Positions 33,834-43,502 of a stretch of 64,000 nt of DNA are shown here, in pieces (within the stretch, counting starts at the first letter, position 1; the number at the start of each line of letters is the position of its first letter). Below the pieces are notes generated by a model, which was not told where the DNA came from, did no database searches, and saw only the letters and a list, made by a program, of their open reading frames with translations. This DNA comes from DATJPR01 sp963752915. Lineage in GTDB: Bacteria > Bacteroidota > Ignavibacteria > UBA10030 > UBA6906. Made by a program: the position numbers and the translations under genes. The stretch spans positions 434,001 through 498,000 of the forward strand of contig CAVVZZ010000013.1 in assembly GCA_963752915.1 (NCBI GenBank), written 5' to 3'.

Positions 33834-36161
33834 GTGTCGTCGACCACTGATACACACTCACCTGTTCCTTCCATTGCAGCGAAGCGCAATCTCATCATCT
33901 CAAAATACTGGACGCAAACGGCGATCGTGGTGTTCGTCTTCGGGTTCTTTGTCCTTGGCTTTCTCGCGTACCGCACATATATCGATGAGCCGCCGATTCC
34001 CCAAAACATCGTGAGCGAATCAGGCCTGCTGCTTTATACCGGTGATGACATTCTCAAGGGACAGCAAGTCTTCCTTCGCAATGGATTGATGGAATACGGA
34101 TCAATCCTTGGGCACGGCGCATACCTTGGACCGGACTACACGGCAGATTATCTTCGCCGGGCCGCCCTCATCGTGTTGGATGAATATGGCGGCGCCCACT
34201 CCGATGTTGCCCATCAACGAACGATCGACGACTTCAAAACCAACCGCTACGACCCATCGACGAAGACTCTTGTCGTTTCTCATGCCCAGGAAGCGGCTTA
34301 TCACCAGCTTGTCAATTCCTATGGGTCGTTCTTCTCAGATCCCTCCTCACGCAACGGTCTCCGGCCGAATGCCATCACGGACCCGAATGATATCCGACAG
34401 ATGACGGCGTATTTTGCGTGGACCGCGTGGGCATCTTCGGCGCTCCGGCCGGGCAAGGATTTTACGTACACAAACAATTGGCCGCCGGAGCCGCTCGTCA
34501 ACAATCGGCCGAGTGCGGAGGTCGTCGTCTGGAGCGTCGTTTCCATCATCACCCTGCTTGGAGGCATCGGCTTGATGATGGGAGCGTTCGGCCGATGGAG
34601 GATTCTCGGGTGGCACGGGCGCGATCAACAGACGCTTTCCTTCGTCCGGCCCGGAGAGGTGCCGCTGACGCCGGGACAGCGATCAACGGCTTATTTCTTC
34701 TTCGTGATGGCATTGTTGTTTCTGGTTCAAGCGCTTCTGGGCGGCGCAGTTCAGCACTATCGCGCGGACATCTCGAATTTCTTCGGCATCGATCTCGCAG
34801 CAATCCTCCCGTACAATCTTGCGCGCACCTGGCACTTGCAGATTGCCATCTTCTGGGTGGCGACATCGTATCTTGCTGCCGGCATTTTCATTGCCCCGAT
34901 CATCGCCGGCGGAGAACCGAAACGGCAGCATTGGCTTGCCTACGGTCTGCTCGGTGCGCTCGCAATTGTCGTGTTCGGAAGCCTGTTCGGTGAATATGCC
35001 GGCATTTATGGATGGATACGAGACCACTGGATCTGGTTCGGCAATCAGGGCTTTGAGTATCTCGATCTGGGCAGGTTCTGGCAGTTGCTTCTCTCAGTCG
35101 GGCTGGCCTTCTGGGTCATCATGCTTTTCCGGGTTCTGCGCAGGCGCCTCTCCCAGGAACATTTCGGGAACATGCCATGGATGTTCTTTTATGCGGCCCT
35201 CGCCATCCCCGCGTTCTATGCGGTGGGAATGCTTGCCCAGACGTCGTCGAACATTACAACGGCCGAGTACTGGCGATGGTGGGTGGTGCATCTCTGGGTG
35301 GAGGACTTTCTTGAATTGTTCACTACCGTCATCGTGGCCTATTTGTTTGTGCTCATCGGGGTGGTGACAGAACGGGTGGCCTTGACCTTGATCTATCTGG
35401 ACTTCATCATCTATTCCGTCGGCGGCGTCATCGGAACCATGCATCACATGTACTTCAACGGGACGCCGGTCGAGACGATGGCCCTCGGTGCAGTGTTCTC
35501 TGCGTTCGAGGTAGTCCCGCTTGCCTTCCTCACTGTTGAAGCGTGGAGTTTTCTCCAGCTCGGTGCAGTACAGGTGAGCGGTTCGATGTCCGCTTTCCCG
35601 CACCGATGGGCAGTGATGTTCCTCGGTGCCGTTGGCTTCTGGAACTTCCTTGGAGCAGGGATCTTCGGCTTCCTGATCAACATGCCGATTGTTTCGTACT
35701 ACGAGATCGGGACATCGTTGACAGCAAATCATGCGCACACTGCGTTCATGGGTGTCTACGGGATGCTTGCGGTTGGGCTTGCGCTGTTTTGCTTGCGGTA
35801 CATTGTTCCGGAGGAGCGGTGGTCCGACCGATCGGTCAAGTTCAGTTTCTGGGCGCTCAACATCGGCCTTGCCTGGATGTCATTTGCCACACTGCTTCCG
35901 CTCGGGATGCTTCAGCTCTACCAGTCCGTGAGCGCGGGGTACTTTGAAGCACGATCAATGAAGTTCCTTACATCGGGGACGAACTCGATCATCGAATGGA
36001 TCCGTTTCCCCGGGGATGCTCTTTTTATTATAGGCATTCTGCCGATACTCTTCCTGACCTGGAAGGGAGTCAGATCCAAAGTTGTCAAGACGGCGGGAGA
36101 AGGTCAGCGTGCCTTCTTGTTCACGGAAATCACGATGTCGCACGGAGAGGGACAGAAGTGA
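33834..36161 (+). CDS. norB: Quinol-dependent nitric oxide reductase (single-subunit NorB/NorZ)
   Basis: I chose the GTG at 33834, preceded by AGGAGG with 7 nt spacing, over an upstream in-frame ATG at 33804. The product is 775 residues. The N-terminal extension of qNor is present (ILKGQQVFLRNGLMEYGSILGHGAYLGPDYTADYL), fused to a heme-copper-oxidase-like membrane core of about 12 helices with the conserved His and Glu residues (LARTWHLQIAIFW, TMHHMYFNGTP, FSAFEVVPLAF, ANHAHTAFMGVYG). It reduces 2 NO to N2O using quinol at the inner membrane. No norC or denitrification genes are near, so NO detoxification is more likely than respiration. It overlaps the next gene by 4 bp. Confidence 0.95.
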   Translation: MSSTTDTHSPVPSIAAKRNLIISKYWTQTAIVVFVFGFFVLGFLAYRTYIDEPPIPQNIVSESGLLLYTGDDILKGQQVFLRNGLMEYGSILGHGAYLGPDYTADYLRRAALIVLDEYGGAHSDVAHQRTIDDFKTNRYDPSTKTLVVSHAQEAAYHQLVNSYGSFFSDPSSRNGLRPNAITDPNDIRQMTAYFAWTAWASSALRPGKDFTYTNNWPPEPLVNNRPSAEVVVWSVVSIITLLGGIGLMMGAFGRWRILGWHGRDQQTLSFVRPGEVPLTPGQRSTAYFFFVMALLFLVQALLGGAVQHYRADISNFFGIDLAAILPYNLARTWHLQIAIFWVATSYLAAGIFIAPIIAGGEPKRQHWLAYGLLGALAIVVFGSLFGEYAGIYGWIRDHWIWFGNQGFEYLDLGRFWQLLLSVGLAFWVIMLFRVLRRRLSQEHFGNMPWMFFYAALAIPAFYAVGMLAQTSSNITTAEYWRWWVVHLWVEDFLELFTTVIVAYLFVLIGVVTERVALTLIYLDFIIYSVGGVIGTMHHMYFNGTPVETMALGAVFSAFEVVPLAFLTVEAWSFLQLGAVQVSGSMSAFPHRWAVMFLGAVGFWNFLGAGIFGFLINMPIVSYYEIGTSLTANHAHTAFMGVYGMLAVGLALFCLRYIVPEERWSDRSVKFSFWALNIGLAWMSFATLLPLGMLQLYQSVSAGYFEARSMKFLTSGTNSIIEWIRFPGDALFIIGILPILFLTWKGVRSKVVKTAGEGQRAFLFTEITMSHGEGQK

Positions 36162-36691
36162 CCGCGGAAGCTGTGCATGTCGAGGTCCTGTTCGCAGTGG
36201 GTTATGTCGCCTTCCTTGTCCTGGTTGCCTGGGGATTTGGGTTGATGGCTCGTTCCTCGCACAATCGCATACTTCAATCGAGGACCGTCGGTTTCCGGTT
36301 CCATCGTCATCTCAATGTCTGGGAGTGTTCGCAAGGGAACATGCTGGGGTTGATGGAAGTAAATCACGAGCGTGGCTTCGCCCGATACAAGGCAGAAGGA
36401 AGAGTGTGCAACAGGTGCAGCATCAAACATCTGTGCACGGATTCGGAGGACGGGAGGGAATTGACGCACACGATCGGATATTGGACACAGAGCGAATTGG
36501 GCCGGTTCCAGGGCGGTCTTTCCTTCACACTGTTGGTGTTGGGAGAAGTGATTGTGATTATTGAGCTCGCACGCCATCATTCCGGTGCAGACCTTGTACT
36601 CCTGGGGCTTGGCGGATCCGTTGTCCTGAGTATTGGCATGAGAGTCTTGAAAGCGATGACTGCCGCCAGCACACGCTCACCGGCTTCCTGA
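36158..36691 (+). CDS. Uncharacterised two-helix membrane protein with a four-Cys motif, coupled to norB
   Basis: A GTG start (36158) lies in a 4-bp overlap with norB, with GGAGAGGG upstream. The product is 177 residues. A first helix (about 9-29) is followed by a soluble loop with HRHLNVWEC (Cys57), VCNRCSIKHLC (Cys84, Cys87, Cys93) and a run of His, Asp and Arg, then two more hydrophobic stretches (about 117-137 and 144-158). Four cysteines with CxxC spacing suggest a metal or Fe-S site, or a redox switch. I do not recognise a named family. Coupling to norB suggests a role in NO reduction, cofactor insertion or NO sensing; this is inference. Confidence 0.7.
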   Translation: MTAEAVHVEVLFAVGYVAFLVLVAWGFGLMARSSHNRILQSRTVGFRFHRHLNVWECSQGNMLGLMEVNHERGFARYKAEGRVCNRCSIKHLCTDSEDGRELTHTIGYWTQSELGRFQGGLSFTLLVLGEVIVIIELARHHSGADLVLLGLGGSVVLSIGMRVLKAMTAASTRSPAS

Positions 36692-36894
36692 GTAGCTCGC
36701 TGAGCACCCACGGGCTCAACGTGAATGTGGGACAATTTCTTTCTGAAGCACTTGACGAAGATCATGACGAGCACTCCATGCTCTGCCATGCAACCACAAC
36801 CTCCTATCACTCGGAAATGAAATGGGGAAGTTACCCGTTAACGAGAGAATAGGAGTGCATGTGGGCAACGCCTGCGTCCCTTCATTTCGTGTTC

Positions 36895-37395
36895 TCACGC
36901 AGGGACAAATACCAGTGCCGCTGAATTCATGCAATAGCGGAGCCCCGTTGGCTTCGGGCCATCGTCAAACACGTGTCCCAGATGCGCTCCGCAACGAGCG
37001 CAGGTGACTTCAGTCCTTGTCATGAAGAGGCTATTGTCTGTCTCCTCAAGCACGTTTTCCTTCGCCACTGGCTCGAAGAAACTCGGCCAGCCGGTTCCAG
37101 AGTCGAATTTGGTCTCTGACGTGAAAAGATCGTTCCCGCAGCAGACGCACCGGTAGAGTCCTTGCCTGTGGTTGTTTACATATTCTCCCGTGAATGGCCT
37201 CTCCGTTCCCTTTTCGCGTGTTACATTGTACTCGAGAGGAGTCAACTGCTGTTTCCACTGCACGTCGCTTTTTGTGACTCTGTCCACCATGATATACCCT
37301 TTTTGTTCCACCGAATAGAGCCTTAGCGAGGGATCGCCCGCAAATGCGAGCGCAGCACCTGCAAGGATCATCACGAGTAATCCACTGACTCTCAT
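36895..37395 (-). CDS. msrB: Exported peptide-methionine (R)-S-oxide reductase (MsrB)
   Basis: AGGAGA precedes the ATG. The product is 166 residues with an N-terminal signal peptide (residues 1-20, cut after AFA). The MsrB domain is complete: LTPLEYNVTREKGTERPFTGEY, the zinc CxxC pairs in YRCVCCGNDL and VTCARCGAHLGHVF, GTGWPSFFEP, and the catalytic Cys in GLRYCMNSAALVF. It reduces methionine-R-sulfoxide in exported proteins. It is translationally coupled to msrA (4-bp overlap), giving a periplasmic repair pair for both sulfoxide stereoisomers. Confidence 0.94.
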   Translation of the reverse strand: MRVSGLLVMILAGAALAFAGDPSLRLYSVEQKGYIMVDRVTKSDVQWKQQLTPLEYNVTREKGTERPFTGEYVNNHRQGLYRCVCCGNDLFTSETKFDSGTGWPSFFEPVAKENVLEETDNSLFMTRTEVTCARCGAHLGHVFDDGPKPTGLRYCMNSAALVFVPA

Positions 37396-37982
37396 CTGTT
37401 ATCTCCTCGTTCCTTCTCATAGTACTGCTGATGGTATTCTTCCGCGCGCCAGAATGTCGAGGCCGGGACAATCTCCGTGACTATTGGCGCGTCGTACCGC
37501 TTTATTCGTTCCAGCTCGGCCTTGAATGCGTTCGCCTGTTTCTTCTGTTCGGGCGAGTTATAGAAGATTACCGAGCGATATTGCATCCCCACATCCGGCC
37601 CTTGCCGGTTTACCGTGGTCGGATCGTGAAGCGCAAAAAACGTCGCAAGAAGCTTCTCGTAGGAGACGATTCTTGGGTCGAAGGTCACCTTCACCACTTC
37701 AGCATGACCGGTAGTATTTGTGCAGACGTCCCTGTACGATGGATGGTCGAGGGTCCCGCCTTCAAATCCCACCTCCGTTGACACAACCCCCTCGACAGAT
37801 CTGAAAATATCCTCAACGTGCCAAAAACAACCCGCGCCAAACGTGGCAGTGGGCAGGTTCATTCCATGCGCATCCTTCATCAGTGTCGTTGCCCTTCTTC
37901 CTCCGTTTCCGCCGAATGACAGGTTCAATATTGAAAGTGAGATCACTGCCATACCCACTCCCATAATCATCTTTCCGACCAT
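37392..37982 (-). CDS. msrA: Exported peptide-methionine (S)-S-oxide reductase (MsrA)
   Basis: GGAGGAG precedes the ATG. The product is 196 residues with an N-terminal hydrophobic segment (about 4-23) that should export it. The MsrA core has the catalytic Cys in FGAGCFWHVEDIF, then VGFEGG, HAEVVKVTFDP, the FFALHDPTTVNRQGPDVGMQYRS substrate-binding stretch and the EEYHQQYYEKE end. It reduces methionine-S-sulfoxide. It is the first gene of the msrA-msrB pair, and oxidative damage outside the cytoplasm is the evident target. Confidence 0.94.
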   Translation of the reverse strand: MVGKMIMGVGMAVISLSILNLSFGGNGGRRATTLMKDAHGMNLPTATFGAGCFWHVEDIFRSVEGVVSTEVGFEGGTLDHPSYRDVCTNTTGHAEVVKVTFDPRIVSYEKLLATFFALHDPTTVNRQGPDVGMQYRSVIFYNSPEQKKQANAFKAELERIKRYDAPIVTEIVPASTFWRAEEYHQQYYEKERGDNR

Positions 37983-38113
37983 GTACTCCTCCTACGATTG
38001 TGCCGGCGTTGTTGAACCGTCCTTTGTGAGCGGGCCGGCGGCAGACAGCCTTCACCTGCGACTCTGCCGCCGCATCGCTTCCCGCCGATCCGATTTCCTC
38101 AATCCCCGTAAAT

Positions 38114-39299
38114 CTACATTGCTGCAAGTCCAACAGTGCTTGCCGGGAGCCCGGTCGCTTTGCCGAGTGGCGTCAATGCGCCAGTGACCTGGTTGACTCG
38201 AAATGCAGTGATTGAATGCCCGACGGCATTCAATGCGTAAAGCACTCTGGATCCATTCGACAACGACATGTCGATTGGTGAGGCGTCGGTCGTAGCTGTA
38301 ATGCCGCCATCATGCAGGAGGATGAGCCCGCCGTCCGGCCGGATTTGATACCCGGAGATGTTGTTTGTCCCGGCATTGGTCGTATACGTGAACCTTCCGT
38401 TGTTGGTCACGACCACCCAGCATGCGGCTGCCTGTCCGTTTTGCACCGGACCGGTGATCAGCTCAAGTGATCCGCCAAACTCAAGTCGATAGGACGAAAG
38501 AGCACTTTGTCCCGCTGCGCCACCGAATGCGTCAGAGACGATGAGTTGTCCCCGCGGAGTAAATTCAAAACCGAACGGTGTCATGCCTGTGGAATTCTGG
38601 ACCGATGGACCGGACGCTACACCGTTTGGTCCGACCCTGTAGGTGTCGATCTTGTTCGTCATCTTCTCTGTAACGACGAGGACCGTGCCGTTGGGATTGA
38701 ACTCCACCTCAGCCGGGCCCACGCCATCGCCACTGAGCGGTCTTGTGGAGCCGTGGATCTGCATGAGATGTCCAGAAGCCGCCCCACGAAATCCCGTAAT
38801 ATTCCCCGCTCCTCCGGCGTTGAGAACATAAAGCAGATTGCCGCGGACTGTCAGGCTGATCGGCATCGTTCCGCCCGATGCTACCTTTCCGATCAGGTGC
38901 AACCCATCTCCGGTCCCGCGCATCACCGAAATCTCATTGCTTCCGGCATTCACTGCATAAAGCATTTCACCCTGCCGGACGAGAGATCCCTGACTGCCAA
39001 GTCCGCTCCCGGAGCCTTTCCCGCCGGTAGGGAATTCGCCGGTCATCATAAGAGAGGAATGTGCCATCTCCTGAGAATCGGAGGATGGAATTTTCAGATG
39101 CATCGTTCGAAAGCGTATAGACCACACCAGACCCTTCAAACTCAGACAGTGGACTGTTATTTGTGGCAACTCCTGGAGCGATGCTCCCGTTTGGGCCGTC
39201 GGGACCGGTAACAGTGTTCATCGAAGAATGGTCCTGGCATCCGGAGAGCAACAAACCCCCAAGCATGCCCAGAACAGACAAAATTGTGAGATGGCGCAT
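38114..39299 (-). pseudogene. Frameshifted lactonase-like beta-propeller lipoprotein
   Basis: The gene starts at 39299 behind GGAGGAG with a lipoprotein signal (lipobox LLLSGC) and runs in one frame to about 39045 (VVYTLSNDASENSILRFSGDGTF). The family's continuation, GEFPTGGKGSGSGLGSQGSL, is encoded 1 nt out of phase and then runs on to 38114 as a seven-bladed propeller with repeated LYAVNAGSNEISV, LLYVLNAGG and FTYTTNAGTNNISGY blades. Unshifted it would be a protein of about 390 residues on the cell surface or in the periplasm. The single indel makes it a pseudogene unless it is a sequencing error. Confidence 0.75.
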
Positions 39300-39542
39300 G
39301 ACAGCTCCTCCACAAAGAAGAATGGTTGAATGCGTGTGGACTCCCCAACACGCGAAACAGATGACGGCCCCAGGATACGCATTTGGTGTCCTGTTACCTT
39401 CACAGAATTGTTCTTTTTAAGTTTTCGATCGTGATAGTTTTGTGATTCTTGGAGTGTATCATGAAGGCTGACATTCACAAGGATTTTTACTATGTTTTTC
39501 GGCACTAGAGAGATAACGTGCGACCCCCTCGGAGTAGCCGCG

Positions 39543-40268
39543 ATGATGCGTCGGTCAGTTCTGATTATTGAAGACGACAACGACATTGCCAAGCTTGTCG
39601 AACTTCACCTTTCTGACCTTGGTTGCCGTTGTGAAATTGCGGGGGACGGGGAAGTCGGCTTGGCGAAGGCCCTGAGGAATAAGTACGAACTCATCGTTCT
39701 CGACCTCACGCTTCCCGGCTTGGATGGAACCGAGATCTGTAAGGAGATACGCGCAGAGAGGGATTACACCCCCATTCTTATGCTTACCTCGCGATCCGAT
39801 GAGATCGACCGAGTTCTTGGACTCGAGTTGGGCGCAGACGACTATCTTACCAAACCATTTAGCATCAGGGAATTCATCGCTCGTGTGAAAGCAATGTTTC
39901 GCAGGGTGGAAGCGTTGAAGGAAAACCGCGACGCGGGGAAACAACCGAGAATCACCAGGAAGGACCTCGTCGTAGACCCCCTCAGTAGAAAAGTGACTGT
40001 GCGTGGGAAGAAGATCGAGCTAACGCCAAAAGAGTACGATCTCCTCCTCCTCTTTGCTTCACATCCGGGGCGGACGTTTACCCGGGAGGAAATCCTCAAC
40101 ACGGTGTGGGGTTCGGAGTATCAGGGGTACGGACACACGGTCAACTCACACATCAACCGCCTCCGGGCAAAGATCGAAGACGATGTGACAAGCCCACTCT
40201 ATATTCTGACGACATGGGGGGTGGGTTATCGCTTCGCAGAGGTTGGGGAACTGGCAGGGGAAGAATGA
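39543..40268 (+). CDS. OmpR/PhoB-family response regulator
   Basis: I chose the ATG at 39543 (next to another at 39546) because GGAG lies upstream and the receiver starts right there; an earlier ATG at 39492 adds 17 unconserved residues. The product is 241 residues. The receiver has the acidic pair (IEDDNDI), the phospho-acceptor Asp (VLDLTLPG) and the Lys of TKPF. The C-terminal winged helix (LTPKEYDLLLLFASHPGRTFTREEIL...TVNSHINRLRAKIE) binds DNA. A TAGTTTTG at 39435-39442 resembles the Bacteroidota -7 element, but the spacing to a possible TTG is long. It overlaps its sensor kinase by 4 bp. Confidence 0.92.
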   Translation: MMRRSVLIIEDDNDIAKLVELHLSDLGCRCEIAGDGEVGLAKALRNKYELIVLDLTLPGLDGTEICKEIRAERDYTPILMLTSRSDEIDRVLGLELGADDYLTKPFSIREFIARVKAMFRRVEALKENRDAGKQPRITRKDLVVDPLSRKVTVRGKKIELTPKEYDLLLLFASHPGRTFTREEILNTVWGSEYQGYGHTVNSHINRLRAKIEDDVTSPLYILTTWGVGYRFAEVGELAGEE

Positions 40269-41788
40269 CAATGCCAAGCGCGAGCCACTTCTTCACACGG
40301 TTCAAAGGCCTGTACTGGAAGTTGTCCGGGATCCTCCTCGCCATCCTCTTGGTGCTTGCACTGGCCAATGTGTACATCACCACCTTCACGGCCGAGATGT
40401 ACTATCAGGAGGCAAGCCAGAGGCTCAATGCCATGGTCGCTCCATACGTCGCCGCCCGGGTTCACCTTATGGACCGGGGGGTGATCGATCAAGCGGCACT
40501 CCATGGGCTTTTCACCGACGTCATGACGATCAATCCAAGCCTGGAAGTCTATCTTCTCGACCCGCACGGTGCCATCCTCGCGTACTCCGCCCCGGACAGC
40601 GTGATCAAAAGGAAATCGGTGAACCTGGCTCCGATCGATGCCTTCCTGCGCAACGGTGCTTCTTCGTTTCAGGAGGGGGATGATCCGCGCGGACTCAACC
40701 GTGAGAAGGTCTTCTCGGCCGCCGCCATCATGCTGGACGGCAGGGTTGAAGGATATCTCTATGTGATTCTCGGCGGCGAGGAATTCGACTCATCCATTCA
40801 CATGCTTCTCGGAAGTTATATCCTTCGCCTCGGCGCCCGGACAATGGGACTAACGCTGCTGGGAGCGGCTGTTCTGGGCTTGCTCGCGTTTGGACTGGTC
40901 GTTCGAAGTTTGCGGAGGGTCATCGCTGTTGTGAAGCGTTTCCAGGGCGGAGATCATGCGGTAAGAATCTCTCCCAGTTCAACACCGGAATTCAATGAGC
41001 TCGCCGTGGCGTTCAATGAGATGGCCGATGCGATCGTCCGGCAACTCGAGGAGATCAAGACCATGGACACGTTGCGACGGGATCTCGTGGCAAATGTTTC
41101 TCATGATCTTCGGACCCCGCTCGTGTCCATTCATGGTTACGTTGAAACGATCTTAATGAAGGACAAAGTGCTGACCGATGACCAGCGCAAATCGTACTTG
41201 CGGACCGTTCTTAAAGGCACAGAACGGTTGAAGAAACTCGTCGAAGAACTTCTCGAACTTTCAAAGCTCGAGGCCAAACAAACTGTGCCGAAACTCGAAC
41301 AGTTCTCAATCGCCGAATTGGTCCAGGATGTGGTCCAGAAACAGCGAATTCTTGCCGACGATCGGCATGTCAAGATTGTCATGGATTTTCCCCGAAAGCT
41401 TCCGTATGTGTGCGCAGACATCAGTCTGATCGAGCGCGTTTTCCAGAATCTCCTTGACAACGCAATCAACTACACTCCGGCAGGTGGCACCATTACGATC
41501 TCACTGACAGGTGATGAGGGGGGTGTTCATGTAAACGTGGCCGATACGGGCGAGGGGATAGCGGCCGAAGATCTGCCGCACATCTTTGATCGGTTCCATC
41601 GCGGGCCACGTACCATTGAAAACAGTAAGCACGGGTCGGGACTTGGACTGGCTATCGTGAAGAAGATTCTTGAAATCCACGGCGTCACGATCGCTGTGAC
41701 AAGTACTGTGAAAGTAGGGACGGCGTTTTCCTTCCGCCTTCCCGGAAACAGTGTGAGCATCAGACTGCAGGAGCAACTGACCCACTGA
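40265..41788 (+). CDS. Membrane sensor histidine kinase
   Basis: The ATG at 40265 overlaps the regulator stop and AGGGGA precedes it. The product is 507 residues. Two helices (about 20-40 and 195-215) enclose a periplasmic sensor loop of about 150 residues. A HAMP domain follows, then HisKA with the phospho-His in NVSHDLRTPLVSIHGYVET, and HATPase with N-box DNAINYTP, G1 ADTGEGI, F-box HIFDRFHRGP and G2 GSGLGLAIVKKIL. It should autophosphorylate and pass phosphate to the OmpR-type partner. The stimulus is unknown; ion transporters sit next to it. Confidence 0.93.
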   Translation: MTMPSASHFFTRFKGLYWKLSGILLAILLVLALANVYITTFTAEMYYQEASQRLNAMVAPYVAARVHLMDRGVIDQAALHGLFTDVMTINPSLEVYLLDPHGAILAYSAPDSVIKRKSVNLAPIDAFLRNGASSFQEGDDPRGLNREKVFSAAAIMLDGRVEGYLYVILGGEEFDSSIHMLLGSYILRLGARTMGLTLLGAAVLGLLAFGLVVRSLRRVIAVVKRFQGGDHAVRISPSSTPEFNELAVAFNEMADAIVRQLEEIKTMDTLRRDLVANVSHDLRTPLVSIHGYVETILMKDKVLTDDQRKSYLRTVLKGTERLKKLVEELLELSKLEAKQTVPKLEQFSIAELVQDVVQKQRILADDRHVKIVMDFPRKLPYVCADISLIERVFQNLLDNAINYTPAGGTITISLTGDEGGVHVNVADTGEGIAAEDLPHIFDRFHRGPRTIENSKHGSGLGLAIVKKILEIHGVTIAVTSTVKVGTAFSFRLPGNSVSIRLQEQLTH

Positions 41789-41889
41789 TCTTTTGTGCCT
41801 CATCGCCAGTTGTGTAGGTTGAAGGTTGTCCTGTTGTTCCGTATTGTAATTGTCAAGCTTGTATCAGGAAATCTTCTAGTGAGTCGAGA

Positions 41890-43251
41890 ATGAGAAGACG
41901 TATAACTGAAACCTCGGTTCTGTTCATTAGTGTGCTGAAGTGGTTTGCCCTCGCCTCGTTGGTGGGAGTTCTTGTTGGTGGGTCAACAGCGCTGTTCCTA
42001 TGGTGCCTGAAATGGGCAACCGGCTCTCTTGGGGACGTCCCGTATCACTACGCGCTCCTTCCGATTGCTCTGTTTCTCTCGGCGCTGATTGTCAAATATC
42101 TCGCGCCCGACGCAAAGGGACATGGCACCGAAAAAGTCATCGAAGCAATTCACCAGCATGCAGGGATTATTAAACCGCTTGTTGTCCCTGTCAAACTTCT
42201 GGCGACGGTGGTGACCCTTGCAGCGGGGGGATCTGCGGGCAAAGAAGGCCCTTGTGCGCAGATTGGGGCTGGCATCTCCTCATCACTCGCTCGTCTCTTT
42301 CGATTTGACGAGACTGATCGGAAAAAACTCGTGATCTGCGGAGTCAGCGCAGGATTCTCGACAGTCTTCGGCACTCCTGTGGCTGGGGCTCTGTTCGGTG
42401 TGGAGGTTCTTGCCATAGGACAGCTCCAATACGCGGTCCTATTTCCCTCTTTTGTGGCGGGGATCATAGGCTACCAAGTTTCCACAGCCATGGGGACGAC
42501 CTATTTCCATCACCCCATCAACTTTATTCCCACCTTCAGTGAACTTTATTTTTTCAAGGTGGTTCTTGGCGGAGTAGCATTTGGGCTGGTGTCGTTTCTG
42601 TTCATTGAAATGATCAAACTCACAGAACGACTATCGGACCGACTCCGTTGGTGGGTGCCGTTAAAGGGATTGCTTGGTGGGGTATTGCTTCTGGTCACGC
42701 TCCTGCTCGGCGACCGGTATCTTGGGCTCGGCCTCTCGACCGTCGAATCAATGCTTAACGGTACAAGCGTGGGAACCGGATACGATCCGTTCATTAAAAT
42801 GGCAGCGACGGCGATCACTCTCGCATTTGGCGGGAGCGGTGGCATCGTCACGCCGATTTTTTTCATTGGGGCAACTGCAGGGAGCTTCCTCGCCTGGGCA
42901 GTTGGGTTGGACCCTGCGACAGGGGCCGCGCTCGGGATGGTGGGCACCCTTGCGGGATGCGCAAATACTCCGATCTCAGCCAGCGTCATGGCGATCGAGC
43001 TCTTCGGTGCGAGCCTTAGCCCGTATGCAGCAATAACCTGCATCGTCAGTTTCCTCATGGTCGGCCATAGAAGCGTGTATCCCAGTCAAATCCTGGCGGT
43101 GACGAAGTCCGCTTCAATGAAATCTGACCTCGGGAAGACCGTGGAGGAAATGAACGAGGTGGTAATGGTTGCCCGCAATGGATCAGTGGTCGGCTTGGGC
43201 AGATTGGTGATGCAGAAATTGAGGAGGAAACCCAAGAAGCAAGAACGCTAG
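41890..43251 (+). CDS. ClC-family chloride channel or Cl-/H+ antiporter
   Basis: This 453-residue protein has about 10-12 hydrophobic segments and the ClC signature elements: GGSAGKEGPCAQIGAG (G-K/R-E-G-P with the gating Glu), FSTVFGTPVAGALFGVEVL and FGGSGGIVTPIFFIG. No C-terminal CBS pair is seen. The conserved gating Glu fits an antiporter or a gated channel in the inner membrane. It lies next to the sensor-kinase pair on one side and converges on the H+-ATPase gene on the other, suggesting a role in pH or volume balance. Confidence 0.9.
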   Translation: MRRRITETSVLFISVLKWFALASLVGVLVGGSTALFLWCLKWATGSLGDVPYHYALLPIALFLSALIVKYLAPDAKGHGTEKVIEAIHQHAGIIKPLVVPVKLLATVVTLAAGGSAGKEGPCAQIGAGISSSLARLFRFDETDRKKLVICGVSAGFSTVFGTPVAGALFGVEVLAIGQLQYAVLFPSFVAGIIGYQVSTAMGTTYFHHPINFIPTFSELYFFKVVLGGVAFGLVSFLFIEMIKLTERLSDRLRWWVPLKGLLGGVLLLVTLLLGDRYLGLGLSTVESMLNGTSVGTGYDPFIKMAATAITLAFGGSGGIVTPIFFIGATAGSFLAWAVGLDPATGAALGMVGTLAGCANTPISASVMAIELFGASLSPYAAITCIVSFLMVGHRSVYPSQILAVTKSASMKSDLGKTVEEMNEVVMVARNGSVVGLGRLVMQKLRRKPKKQER

Positions 43252-43502
43252 AAATGTCAATGGAGGAGTCCCGCCATCACTCGTTCGCAGTTTAGACGTC
43301 GCTATGACCCCCGCCAGGCTTCCTCGATGACCCAGGCAAAGTGGTAGCTGTTCGGGCGCATGGGTCCCGCGTTCCTCGGGAAATCCGGTGATCCATCGCT
43401 AACAACGTTCTCTTGAGTCTGGTCGAAAGGGCCTTCCTCGTTCTCTCAAGGAAGAATCCACTCGAACGCCACATCGTTGCTTCACATATAGTTCACTCCG
43501 AA

